Assembly (NCBI RefSeq): GCF_024273195.1
Contig: NZ_JAMZCU010000003.1
Span: 372,001-436,000, forward strand
DNA length: 64,000 nucleotides
Source of the DNA: Devosia ureilytica
GTDB taxonomy: Bacteria > Pseudomonadota > Alphaproteobacteria > Rhizobiales > Devosiaceae
Reading direction: 5' to 3'
Part shown: one piece after another, positions 47,055 through 55,872 of the stretch
Layout: each line of letters opens with the position of its first letter
Numbering within the stretch: the stretch's first letter is position 1
The notes under the pieces: model-generated
Told to the model about the DNA's origin: nothing
The model's database searches: none
What the model saw: only the letters and a program-made list of their open reading frames with translations
Position numbers and translations under genes: made by a program

Positions 47055-48097
47055 TCGCGCCCCATCACCTGTCTGACCAGTGCCACCTCGTCGGCCCGAT
47101 AGGGGGTCCCATCAGTGTGGAAGACGTCGTGGAACCATGGGTGGGGTGGATTGTCGACATAGGACACGGTCCAGCTATCCCAGGGATAAAGCGTCTGCGA
47201 GCGCCCGGCGACCAGCCCCCAGCAATATGACGCAATTTTCTCGCGCTTGGCGATTGGCAGGATACCCGCAAAAGTGCTGCCCGGTGTGCGGGCCATGAAT
47301 TCGGTCAGGAACAAGGGGCGGTCGCGCGGCAAGTCCAGCAGTTTCGCCTCAAACCTCTCTGGTGTCTGGTAATCGTGGAAGCTGATGACGTCGGAATTCT
47401 CGATCTGGATGCGGGCATGGGGGTCATCATAGAGCGTCTTGCCCGACCACACGCCCGAAGTCAGCGGCTGGCTCGGCCCAGCCGCCCGCGCCCACTCAAA
47501 CACCTGCGGCAACAGCTCTGAAACCAGCTCCCGCTTGTTGTCCGGCTCGGCAAACCGCCCGCCATTGAGATTGCTCGGCTCGTTCCAGACATCCCACACC
47601 AGGACGCGCTCGTCATCGGCAAAGGCGCCGACAATGCCCTCGACATAGTCCCGCAACCGGCCCCATTGCCCCCGGTCTGCCAGCGCCCGCCCCGGCCCTT
47701 GCACCCATTGCGAATTGTGCACGCCCGGGCGCGGCTCCGGCTGCGGCCCCAGCGCCACGTCGGGGTTCCACACCGAGTCGAACAGCACCAGCATCGTGCT
47801 GATACCCTTGCCCGCCGCAATATCGAGATAGCGGTCGACGCGCTCGCGAAACCCGTCTGCGTCCTCGGCCCACAACAGATCATGCAGAAACACCCGCATT
47901 GTGTTCATGCCCAACTCGGCGGCCCAGCCCAGTTCACGCTCAATTACCTGTGCATCGAACGTCTCGACCTGCCACATCTCGAGCTGGTTGGAAGCCGTTG
48001 AGGGCACGAAATTGGCACCCACCAGCCAAGGCAGGTTTGCGTACCACCCATTGGCGCGCTCGGCGGTCCAACGCCCTGGCGCGGATATATGTGTCAT
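47051..48097 (-). CDS. GH5-like glycoside hydrolase (cellulase/mannanase superfamily)
   Basis: This 348-residue TIM-barrel enzyme starts at MTHISAPGRWTAERAN; the frame upstream is a shadow of the HdeD gene. ELGWAAELGMNTMRVFLHD is the early barrel motif. The acid/base Glu is in VLVWDVWNEPSN (about 195-206) and the nucleophile Glu in PLFLTEFMAR (about 280-289). No signal peptide is seen, so it acts inside the cell on imported sugars or has an unrecognised export route. Substrate unknown. Confidence 0.85.
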   Translation of the reverse strand: MTHISAPGRWTAERANGWYANLPWLVGANFVPSTASNQLEMWQVETFDAQVIERELGWAAELGMNTMRVFLHDLLWAEDADGFRERVDRYLDIAAGKGISTMLVLFDSVWNPDVALGPQPEPRPGVHNSQWVQGPGRALADRGQWGRLRDYVEGIVGAFADDERVLVWDVWNEPSNLNGGRFAEPDNKRELVSELLPQVFEWARAAGPSQPLTSGVWSGKTLYDDPHARIQIENSDVISFHDYQTPERFEAKLLDLPRDRPLFLTEFMARTPGSTFAGILPIAKREKIASYCWGLVAGRSQTLYPWDSWTVSYVDNPPHPWFHDVFHTDGTPYRADEVALVRQVMGRD

Positions 48098-48120
48098 GCT
48101 GGTCGTCCCGATCCTTGGGT

Positions 48121-48681
48121 TCAGGCCTTGCTGGCCTGATAGAGGCGCCAGGCCCAGCCGAATAGCCCGATGGCAAAGATGATCAGCAATATGCCGCCAA
48201 TCACAACGCCCACCGCCGCAGAGAACAGCGGAAACAGCAGGAACAGCAACCCGAGCAGGACATAGGATAGGCCGGAGAGCACAACCGGCCAGATTCGCGC
48301 ATAGCTCTCGCGCTCGCGCACAACCACGGTCACCTGCATGCCCCCAACGAACACCGCCGCCAACCCGACCATCACTGAAATGACGGTGACGGTGAACAGC
48401 GTTGCCAGCCATGGACTGATCAGGATCAGCAACCCAAAAATCAGCGAAGCCGCATTGGCGATCACATCGAACCAGTAGTTGCCCGATTTGCCACCGCCAA
48501 AGGTCAGGCTCCACAGGCCAAGCGCGCCGTCAATCACCAGCAATATCCCGCCCAGCAGCACCAGAACGGTCAACGCCTCCGCCGGCCAGATCACCGCATA
48601 GAGCCCGGCGAGCAGCATCAGCAGCCCACGCAGTGCCGTTGCAAGCGCAAAACGCTTTCTGGTTTCAGATGAAATCGCCAT
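48121..48681 (-). CDS. HdeD/DUF308-family membrane protein
   Basis: This 186-residue protein has six hydrophobic segments in three pairs. Motifs are LRGLLMLLAGLYAVIWPAEAL near the start and GGILLVIDGALGLWSL, typical of HdeD (acid-resistance membrane protein in enterobacteria). Its gene precedes the GH5-like gene by 23 bases on the same strand, so they are probably co-transcribed although no functional link is known. Confidence 0.88.
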   Translation of the reverse strand: MAISSETRKRFALATALRGLLMLLAGLYAVIWPAEALTVLVLLGGILLVIDGALGLWSLTFGGGKSGNYWFDVIANAASLIFGLLILISPWLATLFTVTVISVMVGLAAVFVGGMQVTVVVRERESYARIWPVVLSGLSYVLLGLLFLLFPLFSAAVGVVIGGILLIIFAIGLFGWAWRLYQASKA

Positions 48682-48863
48682 TTACTGCCTCCCCGTGCGG
48701 CATGCCACACCCCAATCCACTGCACCCAGCCTAGCGCGCCCCGCAGAATTGCCCAAGCGCCTATGCGCTATAGATTTTCTAAAATGATCCGGGCAAATTG
48801 TGGATTGTGCGGGACGCGCCGCCATGAAATGAGCCAGCCTGCCCCCTTGAGGTTCTTCACCCC

Positions 48864-50054
48864 ATGTCCCTGCCACTCTTTGCCCTGTTTCTGGCTGCCT
48901 TTACCTTTGGCACCGCCGAGTTCGTCATCGCTGGCGTGCTGCCTGATGTGGCGCTGGGGATCGGCGTTTCCATCCCGGTGGCCGGCTATCTGGTTTCGGG
49001 CTATGCCATCGGCATTGCCATAGGCGGCCCGGCCCTGGCGGTCCTCACCAAGAAGATGAACCGCAAGCTGCTGGTTCTCCTGCTCGGCATCGGCTTCACA
49101 CTGGGTCAAGTTCTGTGCGCCATTGCTCCCAATTTCGAGCTGCTGCTGCTCGCCCGGATATTCGTCTCGGTGCTGCATGGCGCCTATTTCGGCATTGCCT
49201 TCGTCATCGCCACCAGTATCGCCCCCGCGGACCGGCGCGGCTTTGCCATGGCGCTGATTCTTTCGGGCCTCACCGTCTCCAATGTGCTGGGCGTCCCCGG
49301 CGGCACCGCGATCGGCACGGCCTTTGGCTGGCGCGCCACCTTCTGGGCCGTCGGCATTCTGGGTCTCCTGGCCTCACTGGTTATTGCAGCAGTGCTACCA
49401 GCCAATGCCGGCGCCTCCGCCAGCCAGGGCAGCTTCCGGCGCGAATTTGCGGCTCTCGGGCGGCAACAGGTCTATCTGGGCTTTTCCATCGCCATCCTGG
49501 TCATGATTGGCCAATACAGCCTCTTCACCTATATCGCGCCGCTGCTGCTGACCGTCACCGGCCTTGGCGCTGAAGCCATCCCGGCTATCCTGCTGCTCTA
49601 TGGCGTCGGCGCCACCATTGGGGTCTTTATTGGCGGGCGGCTTGCCGATTGGCGGCTGATGCCCTCGCTGATCACCATTCTCAGCCTCCAGGTGGCGCTC
49701 TTTGTCAGCCTGTTCTTCGCCAGTCCCCATGCTCTGCCCATGTTCGTTGCCGTAACTCTGTGGGGAGGCGCTACCTTCGCCTTCGGTTCACCCCTGCAAT
49801 CGCGCATGCTGATGTGGGCGGCCGACGCGCCGAACCTGACTTCGGCACTGATTCCCGCCGGCTTCAATATCGGCATCGCAGTCGGCGCAATCCTGGGTGC
49901 CGGACTGCTTGACGCGGGCATGGGCTATCAATATCTGCCCCTGATCGGTGCCGTTTCGCTGACTTTGGCCACGATCATCGCCATCTGGTCCGGGCTTTGG
50001 GAACAGCAGGCAAATTCCGGCCCGCCCATGCCCGTCGGCGTTCCCGCGCAATAG
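48864..50054 (+). CDS. MFS transporter, AraJ/drug-efflux (DHA1) type
   Basis: This 396-residue protein has twelve hydrophobic segments. It begins FALFLAAFTFGTAEFVIAGVLPDVA, the characteristic AraJ/YdhP-type N-terminus with GTAEF. Loop 2-3 carries GGPALAVLTKKMNRK and the middle half has LLYGVGATIGVFIGGRLADWR. Likely exports sugars or small drugs; the substrate cannot be told. It stands alone. Confidence 0.9.
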   Translation: MSLPLFALFLAAFTFGTAEFVIAGVLPDVALGIGVSIPVAGYLVSGYAIGIAIGGPALAVLTKKMNRKLLVLLLGIGFTLGQVLCAIAPNFELLLLARIFVSVLHGAYFGIAFVIATSIAPADRRGFAMALILSGLTVSNVLGVPGGTAIGTAFGWRATFWAVGILGLLASLVIAAVLPANAGASASQGSFRREFAALGRQQVYLGFSIAILVMIGQYSLFTYIAPLLLTVTGLGAEAIPAILLLYGVGATIGVFIGGRLADWRLMPSLITILSLQVALFVSLFFASPHALPMFVAVTLWGGATFAFGSPLQSRMLMWAADAPNLTSALIPAGFNIGIAVGAILGAGLLDAGMGYQYLPLIGAVSLTLATIIAIWSGLWEQQANSGPPMPVGVPAQ

Positions 50055-50179
50055 CAGCTTCCGGGTAAGCATTCAGTCACCATCGAGGCATTTGCCTCAA
50101 ACTGGGTAAGGGTCTCTTGGCCGCTTCCGCGTTAAGAGGTCACTTCGACCCGGCCAAACCGGCCCGTGGTGGCAGTCAT

Positions 50180-51319
50180 ATGATCGACAACACTTCGCTG
50201 CTCATCGGTATTGCTTTTTCAGGTGCCTCCCTGGTGTTGGCGCTCGTTATCGGCTGGCTCAACTCGCGCGCCGAAACTTACCTCATCCACGGCGCGGCCG
50301 GCATTGGCCTGATCGTTGCAGCCGTCGCCGCCCTCAGCCTGCGCAATGGCACATACTCAGTGCCCTATCAGCTCGTCACCTTCGCCGTCATGCTCGCCGG
50401 CTTCGCCTTCGTGCTGTCCGGCTCGCGTCTGTTCAACAAAAAACAGTCTGGTCCCTCGCTGCTTCTGGCCCTTGCCACGATTGCGGCTACATCTGCCGCG
50501 CTCCTGGTCGGACTCACCGGCCTTGGCACCATGCTGCTCAATGCTTCGGTGGCGCTGTTCCTGCTGCTGTGCGGTCTGGAATTCTGGCGCAGTCGTCGCG
50601 AAGGTCGACTGGCCATGATTGCCAATGCAGCCCTCTATATGCTGGTGTCCGCGTCCTTTATGAGCTGCGCCCTGGTGCTGCTCGTCGATGGAGCCTGGGT
50701 TCTTGATGGTCCGCCCAACAATTTGGCCGAGTATATAAATTCCATTCTGGCGCTGGTGGGCCTGACCGGTATAGGCGCCATCACCCTCACCCTGCACCAT
50801 GCCCGCGCCGCTCGCCGCCACCACCTCGAGGCCAATACCGATGCGCTGACCGGCGTGCTCAATCGCCGCGCCCTGTTCCAGCGTTTCCGGGATGATGACG
50901 TGATCACTGGCCTTGCCGTGATCATGTTCGATCTCGACCATTTCAAGCAGATCAACGACCGCCACGGGCACGCCCATGGCGACAAGGTCCTGCAGCAATT
51001 TGCCGATGTCCTGCGCAGCGGCCTGCGCCACAGTGACATCATCGCGCGTCTGGGCGGCGAAGAATTCTGCGCCATCCTTCCGGGTCGCGACTGGGAGACG
51101 GCCCGTGCCGCAGCCGAGCGCGTCCGCAAGGCCTTTGCCGAGCTGCAATTGCCCATCGGCGAGGTTGCCGAAATCGCCACGGTCAGCGCCGGCATGGCTA
51201 CCGGCGGGATCAATGAGCCCTTTTCGTCAGTGCTCAGTCGCGCCGACGCCGCGCTCTACAAGGCCAAGGAAGCCGGACGGAACCAGGTACACGCCGCCCC
51301 GATCCGGCTGGTTGCCTGA
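50180..51319 (+). CDS. membrane-bound diguanylate cyclase (GGDEF)
   Basis: This 379-residue protein starts at MIDNTSLLIGIAFSG. Six hydrophobic segments (about 5-25, 35-55, 60-80, 93-113, 115-130, 155-180) form an N-terminal sensor, followed by another near 196. The GGDEF domain (about 220-372) has DALTGVLNRRALF, VIMFDLDHFKQINDRHGHAHGD and active site RLGGEEFCAI. RHSD lies five residues before GGEEF, a complete inhibitory I-site. It should make cyclic di-GMP with product feedback. Confidence 0.92.
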   Translation: MIDNTSLLIGIAFSGASLVLALVIGWLNSRAETYLIHGAAGIGLIVAAVAALSLRNGTYSVPYQLVTFAVMLAGFAFVLSGSRLFNKKQSGPSLLLALATIAATSAALLVGLTGLGTMLLNASVALFLLLCGLEFWRSRREGRLAMIANAALYMLVSASFMSCALVLLVDGAWVLDGPPNNLAEYINSILALVGLTGIGAITLTLHHARAARRHHLEANTDALTGVLNRRALFQRFRDDDVITGLAVIMFDLDHFKQINDRHGHAHGDKVLQQFADVLRSGLRHSDIIARLGGEEFCAILPGRDWETARAAAERVRKAFAELQLPIGEVAEIATVSAGMATGGINEPFSSVLSRADAALYKAKEAGRNQVHAAPIRLVA

Positions 51320-51325
51320 CCCGGC

Positions 51326-51778
51326 TCAGGCACTGAGCGCCGCCCGCACCTGGCCGCTGACTTTGCCGAAATCGATTCGCCCCGGATAGTCGGCTTTGAG
51401 CTGGCCGATCACCTTGCCCATGTCCTTGGGGCCTTCCGCGCCGGTCGCAGCAATCGCTGCCGTAATGGCGGCCGTCACCTCATCCTCGCTCAGCCCCTTG
51501 GGCAGGAACTCATTGAGAATATCGATCTCTTCCTTTTCCACCGTGGCGAGGTCGGCGCGCCCGGCCTGTGCATAAATGGCAAAGCTCTCCTCGCGCTGCT
51601 TCACCATCTTCTGGATGATCGACAAAATTTCGTCATTGGTGGCTAGCCCCTTGCCGTCCCCACGATTGGCAATATCGCGATCCTTGATGGCGGCATTGAT
51701 CGACCGCAGGGTGGCCGTGCGGCGCTGATCCCGGGCCTTGAGCGCCTGCTTGAGCCCTTCGCTGATGTCGTCGCGCAT
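51326..51778 (-). CDS. GatB/YqeY-domain protein
   Basis: This 150-residue protein starts at MRDDISEGLKQALKARD; the frame extends 17 codons upstream without support. KARDQRRTATLRSINAAIKDRDI, IQKMVKQREESFAIYAQAGR and ADYPGRIDFGKVSGQVRAAL are the YqeY motifs. The fold matches the tRNA-binding tail of GatB; its role is unclear. It is divergent from carA, a conserved alphaproteobacterial arrangement. Confidence 0.93.
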   Translation of the reverse strand: MRDDISEGLKQALKARDQRRTATLRSINAAIKDRDIANRGDGKGLATNDEILSIIQKMVKQREESFAIYAQAGRADLATVEKEEIDILNEFLPKGLSEDEVTAAITAAIAATGAEGPKDMGKVIGQLKADYPGRIDFGKVSGQVRAALSA

Positions 51779-51969
51779 GTCCGTTCCGGCTCCTTGTTCC
51801 GCAAATTCTTGCCCCCATATAGGCAACAAACGCGCCTTGCGCCACTTGCGCTAGCCGCCTTGGCCTTCTATGAGGACCCCTCAACCGACATCATCATCGC
51901 GCGCTTGGGCAGGCCCTCCGCCACCGCTCTCACTGCGCGCGCCTCAACATCTGAGCTTGGAGACCCAAA

Positions 51970-53181
51970 GTGACCGGCTGGCAGCAAACTCCCGCGACCG
52001 CAGTTCTGATCCTGGCAGATGGCACCCGCCTTGAAGGCTTCGGTCTCGGCGCAATCGGCCACGCCGCCGGCGAGGTTTGCTTTAACACCGCCATGACCGG
52101 CTATCAGGAAGTGCTGACTGACCCGTCCTACGCAGGACAGATCATCACCTTCACTTTCCCGCACATCGGCAATGTCGGCACCAATGATGAAGACATCGAG
52201 ACGGTGAATATGGCGGCCCTGTCGGGCGTGCGTGGCGTCGTGCTCAAGGCCGACATCACCAATCCGTCCAACTACCGCGCCGCCGAAAAGCTCGATGCCT
52301 GGCTCAAGAAGCGCAATATCGTGGGCATCGCCGGCATTGACACCCGCGCCCTCACCGCCCGCATCCGCGAAAACGGCATGCCCAATGGCGTCATTGCCCA
52401 TGAGCCGACCGGCGTCTTCGACGAAGGCTCGATCATGGCCGAACTGAACGCCTTCCCCGGCCTTGAGGGCCTCGACCTCGCCAAGGAAGTCACCACCGCC
52501 CAGACCTATCACTGGGATCAGACCGGCTGGCAGTGGGATAAGGGCTATGGCAAGCTCGAAAACCCGGACTTCCACGTCGTCGCCATCGATTTCGGCGCCA
52601 AGCGCAACATCCTGCGTTGCCTCGCCGATCAGGGTGCCAAGGTCACCGTTGTTCCGGCCACTGCATCGGCTGCCGATGTGCTGGCCCACAATCCCGATGC
52701 CATCTTCCTGTCCAACGGCCCCGGCGATCCGGCCGCGACCGGCAAATATGCCGTGCCCACCATCCAGAAACTGATGGAAACCGGCAAGCCTATGTTCGGC
52801 ATTTGCCTTGGGCACCAATTGATGGGTCTGGCGCTCGGCGGCACTACCTCCAAGATGCACCAGGGCCATCACGGCGCCAATCATCCGGTCAAGGATCTGA
52901 CGACCGGCAAGGTCGAGATCACCTCGATGAACCACGGTTTTGCCGTGGACGCCGAGAGTCTGCCCGCTGGCGTCACCCAGACCCATATCTCGCTCTTTGA
53001 CGGCTCCAATGCCGGCCTTGCCGTGGACGGCAAGCCGATCTTTTCGGTGCAGTACCACCCCGAAGCCAGCCCCGGCCCCAAGGACAGCCACTATCTGTTC
53101 ACGCGCTTTCTCAACCAGGTGCGCAAGCAGAAAGGCCTGGCCGAAAAGCCCGAATATGTGGCCCCCGGCGCAGCCGCCTGA
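51970..53181 (+). CDS. carA: carbamoyl-phosphate synthase small (glutaminase) subunit CarA
   Basis: This 403-residue subunit releases ammonia from glutamine for the large subunit, feeding arginine and pyrimidine synthesis. It starts at GTG (MTGWQQTPATAVLILADG) behind GGAG. The N-terminal domain has GEVCFNTAMTGYQEVLTDPSY. The glutaminase triad is Cys in FGICLGHQLMGLA, with His and Glu in VQYHPEASPGP. CarB is not in the window. Confidence 0.97.
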   Translation: MTGWQQTPATAVLILADGTRLEGFGLGAIGHAAGEVCFNTAMTGYQEVLTDPSYAGQIITFTFPHIGNVGTNDEDIETVNMAALSGVRGVVLKADITNPSNYRAAEKLDAWLKKRNIVGIAGIDTRALTARIRENGMPNGVIAHEPTGVFDEGSIMAELNAFPGLEGLDLAKEVTTAQTYHWDQTGWQWDKGYGKLENPDFHVVAIDFGAKRNILRCLADQGAKVTVVPATASAADVLAHNPDAIFLSNGPGDPAATGKYAVPTIQKLMETGKPMFGICLGHQLMGLALGGTTSKMHQGHHGANHPVKDLTTGKVEITSMNHGFAVDAESLPAGVTQTHISLFDGSNAGLAVDGKPIFSVQYHPEASPGPKDSHYLFTRFLNQVRKQKGLAEKPEYVAPGAAA

Positions 53182-53223
53182 TTTCGGCTGAACCTTTAAA
53201 CCGACCGTTTATTGATAGCTTCA

Positions 53224-53254
53224 CGGGCGGCGCGATCATCGCGCTGCCCGTTTT
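53224..53254 (+). terminator. rho-independent terminator after carA
   Basis: CGGGCGGCGCGA pairs with TCGCGCTGCCCG (one G-T) over TCA, followed by TTTT. It starts 42 bases after the carA stop. Confidence 0.85.
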
Positions 53255-53272
53255 GCCACCCCGACGGCCCAC

Positions 53273-54736
53273 TCAAATCCGTTCTGTAACTACCGTCACA
53301 CTGGGCAGCGCCGCGACTTCGAAGCCCCTGTCCCGCGCCATGAGCGCAAAGCCACCCGCGCCACGGTGATATTTGTACGGCGTCTCGGCAAAGCGCACAC
53401 CCGCCGCTACAACCTGTTCCCGCACCAGCAGCAGGTCCGTGCCGACCACGGTCATCGGCGTGACATTGAGATAGCGGAAATCCAGTAGCGGCAGTGCGTT
53501 CCGGCTCGCTTGCAGCGCCACGGCATGCTCCCGCGCGCCCGCACGATAGAGCGCCTTGAAGATATCGGCATTGTAGAGCAACGTCGCGTCATTACGATCC
53601 GCGCCATCCACTCCGACGACATCCACCGTCACCACATCCCGGCCGCAGCCGACCATGGCCTCCAGCACGCCCGGCGGAATGGACGTGAGCCGCCCATCGA
53701 CCAGCACGCAATGCCCCTTCCCTTGGCTGGCAGCCAGCATGGCATTGTGCCTTGCCGCAGGCTCGCCTGGCGCCTCGCCGCCATAGGTCGCAATGGTCAA
53801 CTTATCCGCGGGATAGGAGAGCCTATCCAGCACAGGCATCACGGCTTGGCCGTGGGTCAGGTCGACCGCCAGGTGCAAATTCGGCAATTCTGCGGGCACC
53901 GCGATGCGCTGATCGGCATAGCTCCGGCTTGGCGCTGGAAAGACCGTCCCCGAAAGCGCGGGATTGCGCCGTGCGCGCCACCACCACTGTAGCTTGTTGG
54001 GCAGCTTCCAGAACTGCGGCCCCTTGTAGAACACCGGCATGAACCAGCTGTTGCGCCACAAATGTGACACTAGCGCCGGTTCGCCCCGGCCAATCACGCG
54101 GCATTCTGCGGCCACGGCGTCGGCATAGGCCTCTGAAGTCGGGCAATGCCTGCCCCAGCCCGACAATGGGCTCCACAGGTTCGGCAGTAACGCATCGGGC
54201 CGTTCGGTCTTGGGCGCACACATGGCCACGCCATGGACGAAGCGCGGCCCCGTCGCATCCACCACATCCGAACTCGCCGAGCACCGCGCCATGGCGTCAA
54301 GACATCTCTGCCAGAAGGGATGCCCCGGTTCGGACCCCATGAAGGCATTGCACAGAACGAACGGCATGCCCCGATAGCGCCCGTCATTCTCCTCAACATG
54401 GATTTCCGGCTCTGCCCCAACAAAGCAGGCGCTTTCCTTGCATAGCCGGTCGATCCGCCCCTTGGGCACCACGTCGAGATCGGCATAAACGCCACCGAAC
54501 TTGTGGAGCACGAAAAAGCGAAACGCATCCGCACGAAAAATGCCCGAGGGATAGCCGTCGAAAGTCGCCAGATGCGCAGGATAGTGGTCCGCCACCAGTG
54601 CCCGGATATCGGCATCGTCCCAGAGCCGCATTTCCCAATCAGGATGTGTCCGCGCCCAGTCATCCCAGATTTTCTGGGCAAACCTGGTCAGCGTCTTGGT
54701 CTTCCAGGTGAAATGCAGGATCTTCGGAATGGTCAT
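53273..54736 (-). CDS. two-domain glycosyltransferase (GT32 N-terminus)
   Basis: This 487-residue protein starts at MTIPKILHFTWKTKTLTRF, the standard beginning of GT32 sugar transferases. The nucleotide-sugar DxD is in KFGGVYADLDVVP (about 80-92). After about residue 285 a second domain appears: ARHNAMLAASQGKGHCVLVDGR, then late KYHRGAGGFALMARDRGFEVAALPSV. That pattern resembles a second, Anp1-like glycosyltransferase domain. Acceptor and product are unknown, likely a surface polysaccharide or glycolipid. No ribosome site is visible; a hairpin ends five bases before the ATG. Confidence 0.82.
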   Translation of the reverse strand: MTIPKILHFTWKTKTLTRFAQKIWDDWARTHPDWEMRLWDDADIRALVADHYPAHLATFDGYPSGIFRADAFRFFVLHKFGGVYADLDVVPKGRIDRLCKESACFVGAEPEIHVEENDGRYRGMPFVLCNAFMGSEPGHPFWQRCLDAMARCSASSDVVDATGPRFVHGVAMCAPKTERPDALLPNLWSPLSGWGRHCPTSEAYADAVAAECRVIGRGEPALVSHLWRNSWFMPVFYKGPQFWKLPNKLQWWWRARRNPALSGTVFPAPSRSYADQRIAVPAELPNLHLAVDLTHGQAVMPVLDRLSYPADKLTIATYGGEAPGEPAARHNAMLAASQGKGHCVLVDGRLTSIPPGVLEAMVGCGRDVVTVDVVGVDGADRNDATLLYNADIFKALYRAGAREHAVALQASRNALPLLDFRYLNVTPMTVVGTDLLLVREQVVAAGVRFAETPYKYHRGAGGFALMARDRGFEVAALPSVTVVTERI

Positions 54737-54737
54737 G

Positions 54738-54769
54738 AAAAGGGCCGCCCTGTTTGCCAGGGCAGCCCT
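54738..54769 (-). terminator. terminator-like hairpin abutting the glycosyltransferase start
   Basis: On the minus strand a stem with one internal mismatch (arms 54741-54752 and 54758-54769) is followed by TTTTC and then the ATG at 54736. It lies between the metallopeptidase stop (54801) and this start, so it can terminate the first gene and hide the ribosome site of the second. Confidence 0.65.
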
Positions 54770-54800
54770 ACATCATGTCCGGGTTGTGGTCACTTACCCG

Positions 54801-55727
54801 CTAGATATTTCCCGAAAAAGTATCGCAATCGCCAGGATTGCCGGAGGTGAAACCGCGCTCGAACCATGCCTTGCGCTGCGCCGATGTGCCATGGTTGAAG
54901 GTCTTGGGCACGGCAAAGCCCTGCATGCGCTTTTGCAGCGTGTCGTCGCCGATCTGGTTGGCCGCGTTCAGCGCTTCCTCGACATCGCCACTGTCGAGCA
55001 GGTTCTGCTGCCCCGCATAGTTGGCCCAGACCCCGGCATAGCAATCGGCCTGCAATTCGACCCGCACCGAATAAGCATTGGCCTCTTCCTGGCTCATCGA
55101 CTGACGGCGCTGGTTGAAGTCGGGGAGCACGCCAGTCAGGTTCTGGATGTGATGACCCACCTCATGCGCCAACACATAGGCCTGCGCGAAGTCGCCCGGC
55201 GCCCCGAATTGACGATGCAGCTGGTCGTAGAAGCTGAGGTCTATGTAAACCTTGCTGTCCCCCGGGCAGTAGAACGGCCCGGTTGCGGCATCCGCAACGC
55301 CACAGCCCGAATTCACCTGACCCGAAAACAGCACCACGACAGGCTCGGGATAATCCTCGCCAATAGCAGCGAACTGCTCGTTCCACAGGTCTTCGGTTTC
55401 CTTGATCACGACGCCGACAAAATCGGCCAGCTCATCCTCGCCCTCGGCAGGCAGCTGGGTCGACGTCGCGCTCGAGCTGGGTCCCACGCTCGACCCGCCG
55501 GTCAGCATATCGAGCGGGTTCTGCCCTGTCGCGAACCAGATGATGCCCAGCACCACCACTATCCCGATCAGGCTCGAAATGCCGCCGCGCGAACCGCGAC
55601 CGCCGGTCGGAATGCGAAATCCGCCGCGATTGCCGCCGAGGCCGCCCAGACCACCAAGGCCGCCACCGCCCCGCTGTCCGCGCCGATCCTCAATATTGGA
55701 GCTGCGCTCCCGACCCTGCCACTTCAT
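54801..55727 (-). CDS. neutral zinc metallopeptidase, YpfJ family
   Basis: This 308-residue protein begins MKWQGRERSSNIEDRRG, a Gly-rich stretch, and one membrane helix (about 46-66), leaving the catalytic part in the periplasm. Zinc ligands are in VLAHEVGHHIQNLTG (HExxH, about 167) with ELQADCYAGVWA further on supplying the third acidic ligand. FYCPGDSKVYIDLSFYDQL is also conserved. Length and motifs fit PF04228. Its role is not established. Confidence 0.92.
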   Translation of the reverse strand: MKWQGRERSSNIEDRRGQRGGGGLGGLGGLGGNRGGFRIPTGGRGSRGGISSLIGIVVVLGIIWFATGQNPLDMLTGGSSVGPSSSATSTQLPAEGEDELADFVGVVIKETEDLWNEQFAAIGEDYPEPVVVLFSGQVNSGCGVADAATGPFYCPGDSKVYIDLSFYDQLHRQFGAPGDFAQAYVLAHEVGHHIQNLTGVLPDFNQRRQSMSQEEANAYSVRVELQADCYAGVWANYAGQQNLLDSGDVEEALNAANQIGDDTLQKRMQGFAVPKTFNHGTSAQRKAWFERGFTSGNPGDCDTFSGNI

Positions 55728-55872
55728 CGCCGCCGCCTTTCAGATTCACGTTGGACGCTAGCAGTAAGTGCAGCGCGGGGGAACTCGTTCCATGGCAAGG
55801 CGCCCCCATCCTCTATCCCTTCCCACGAGGGGAGAGATCGAGGGTCGGGCGCGTCAGGAACGCAGCCTCCTG

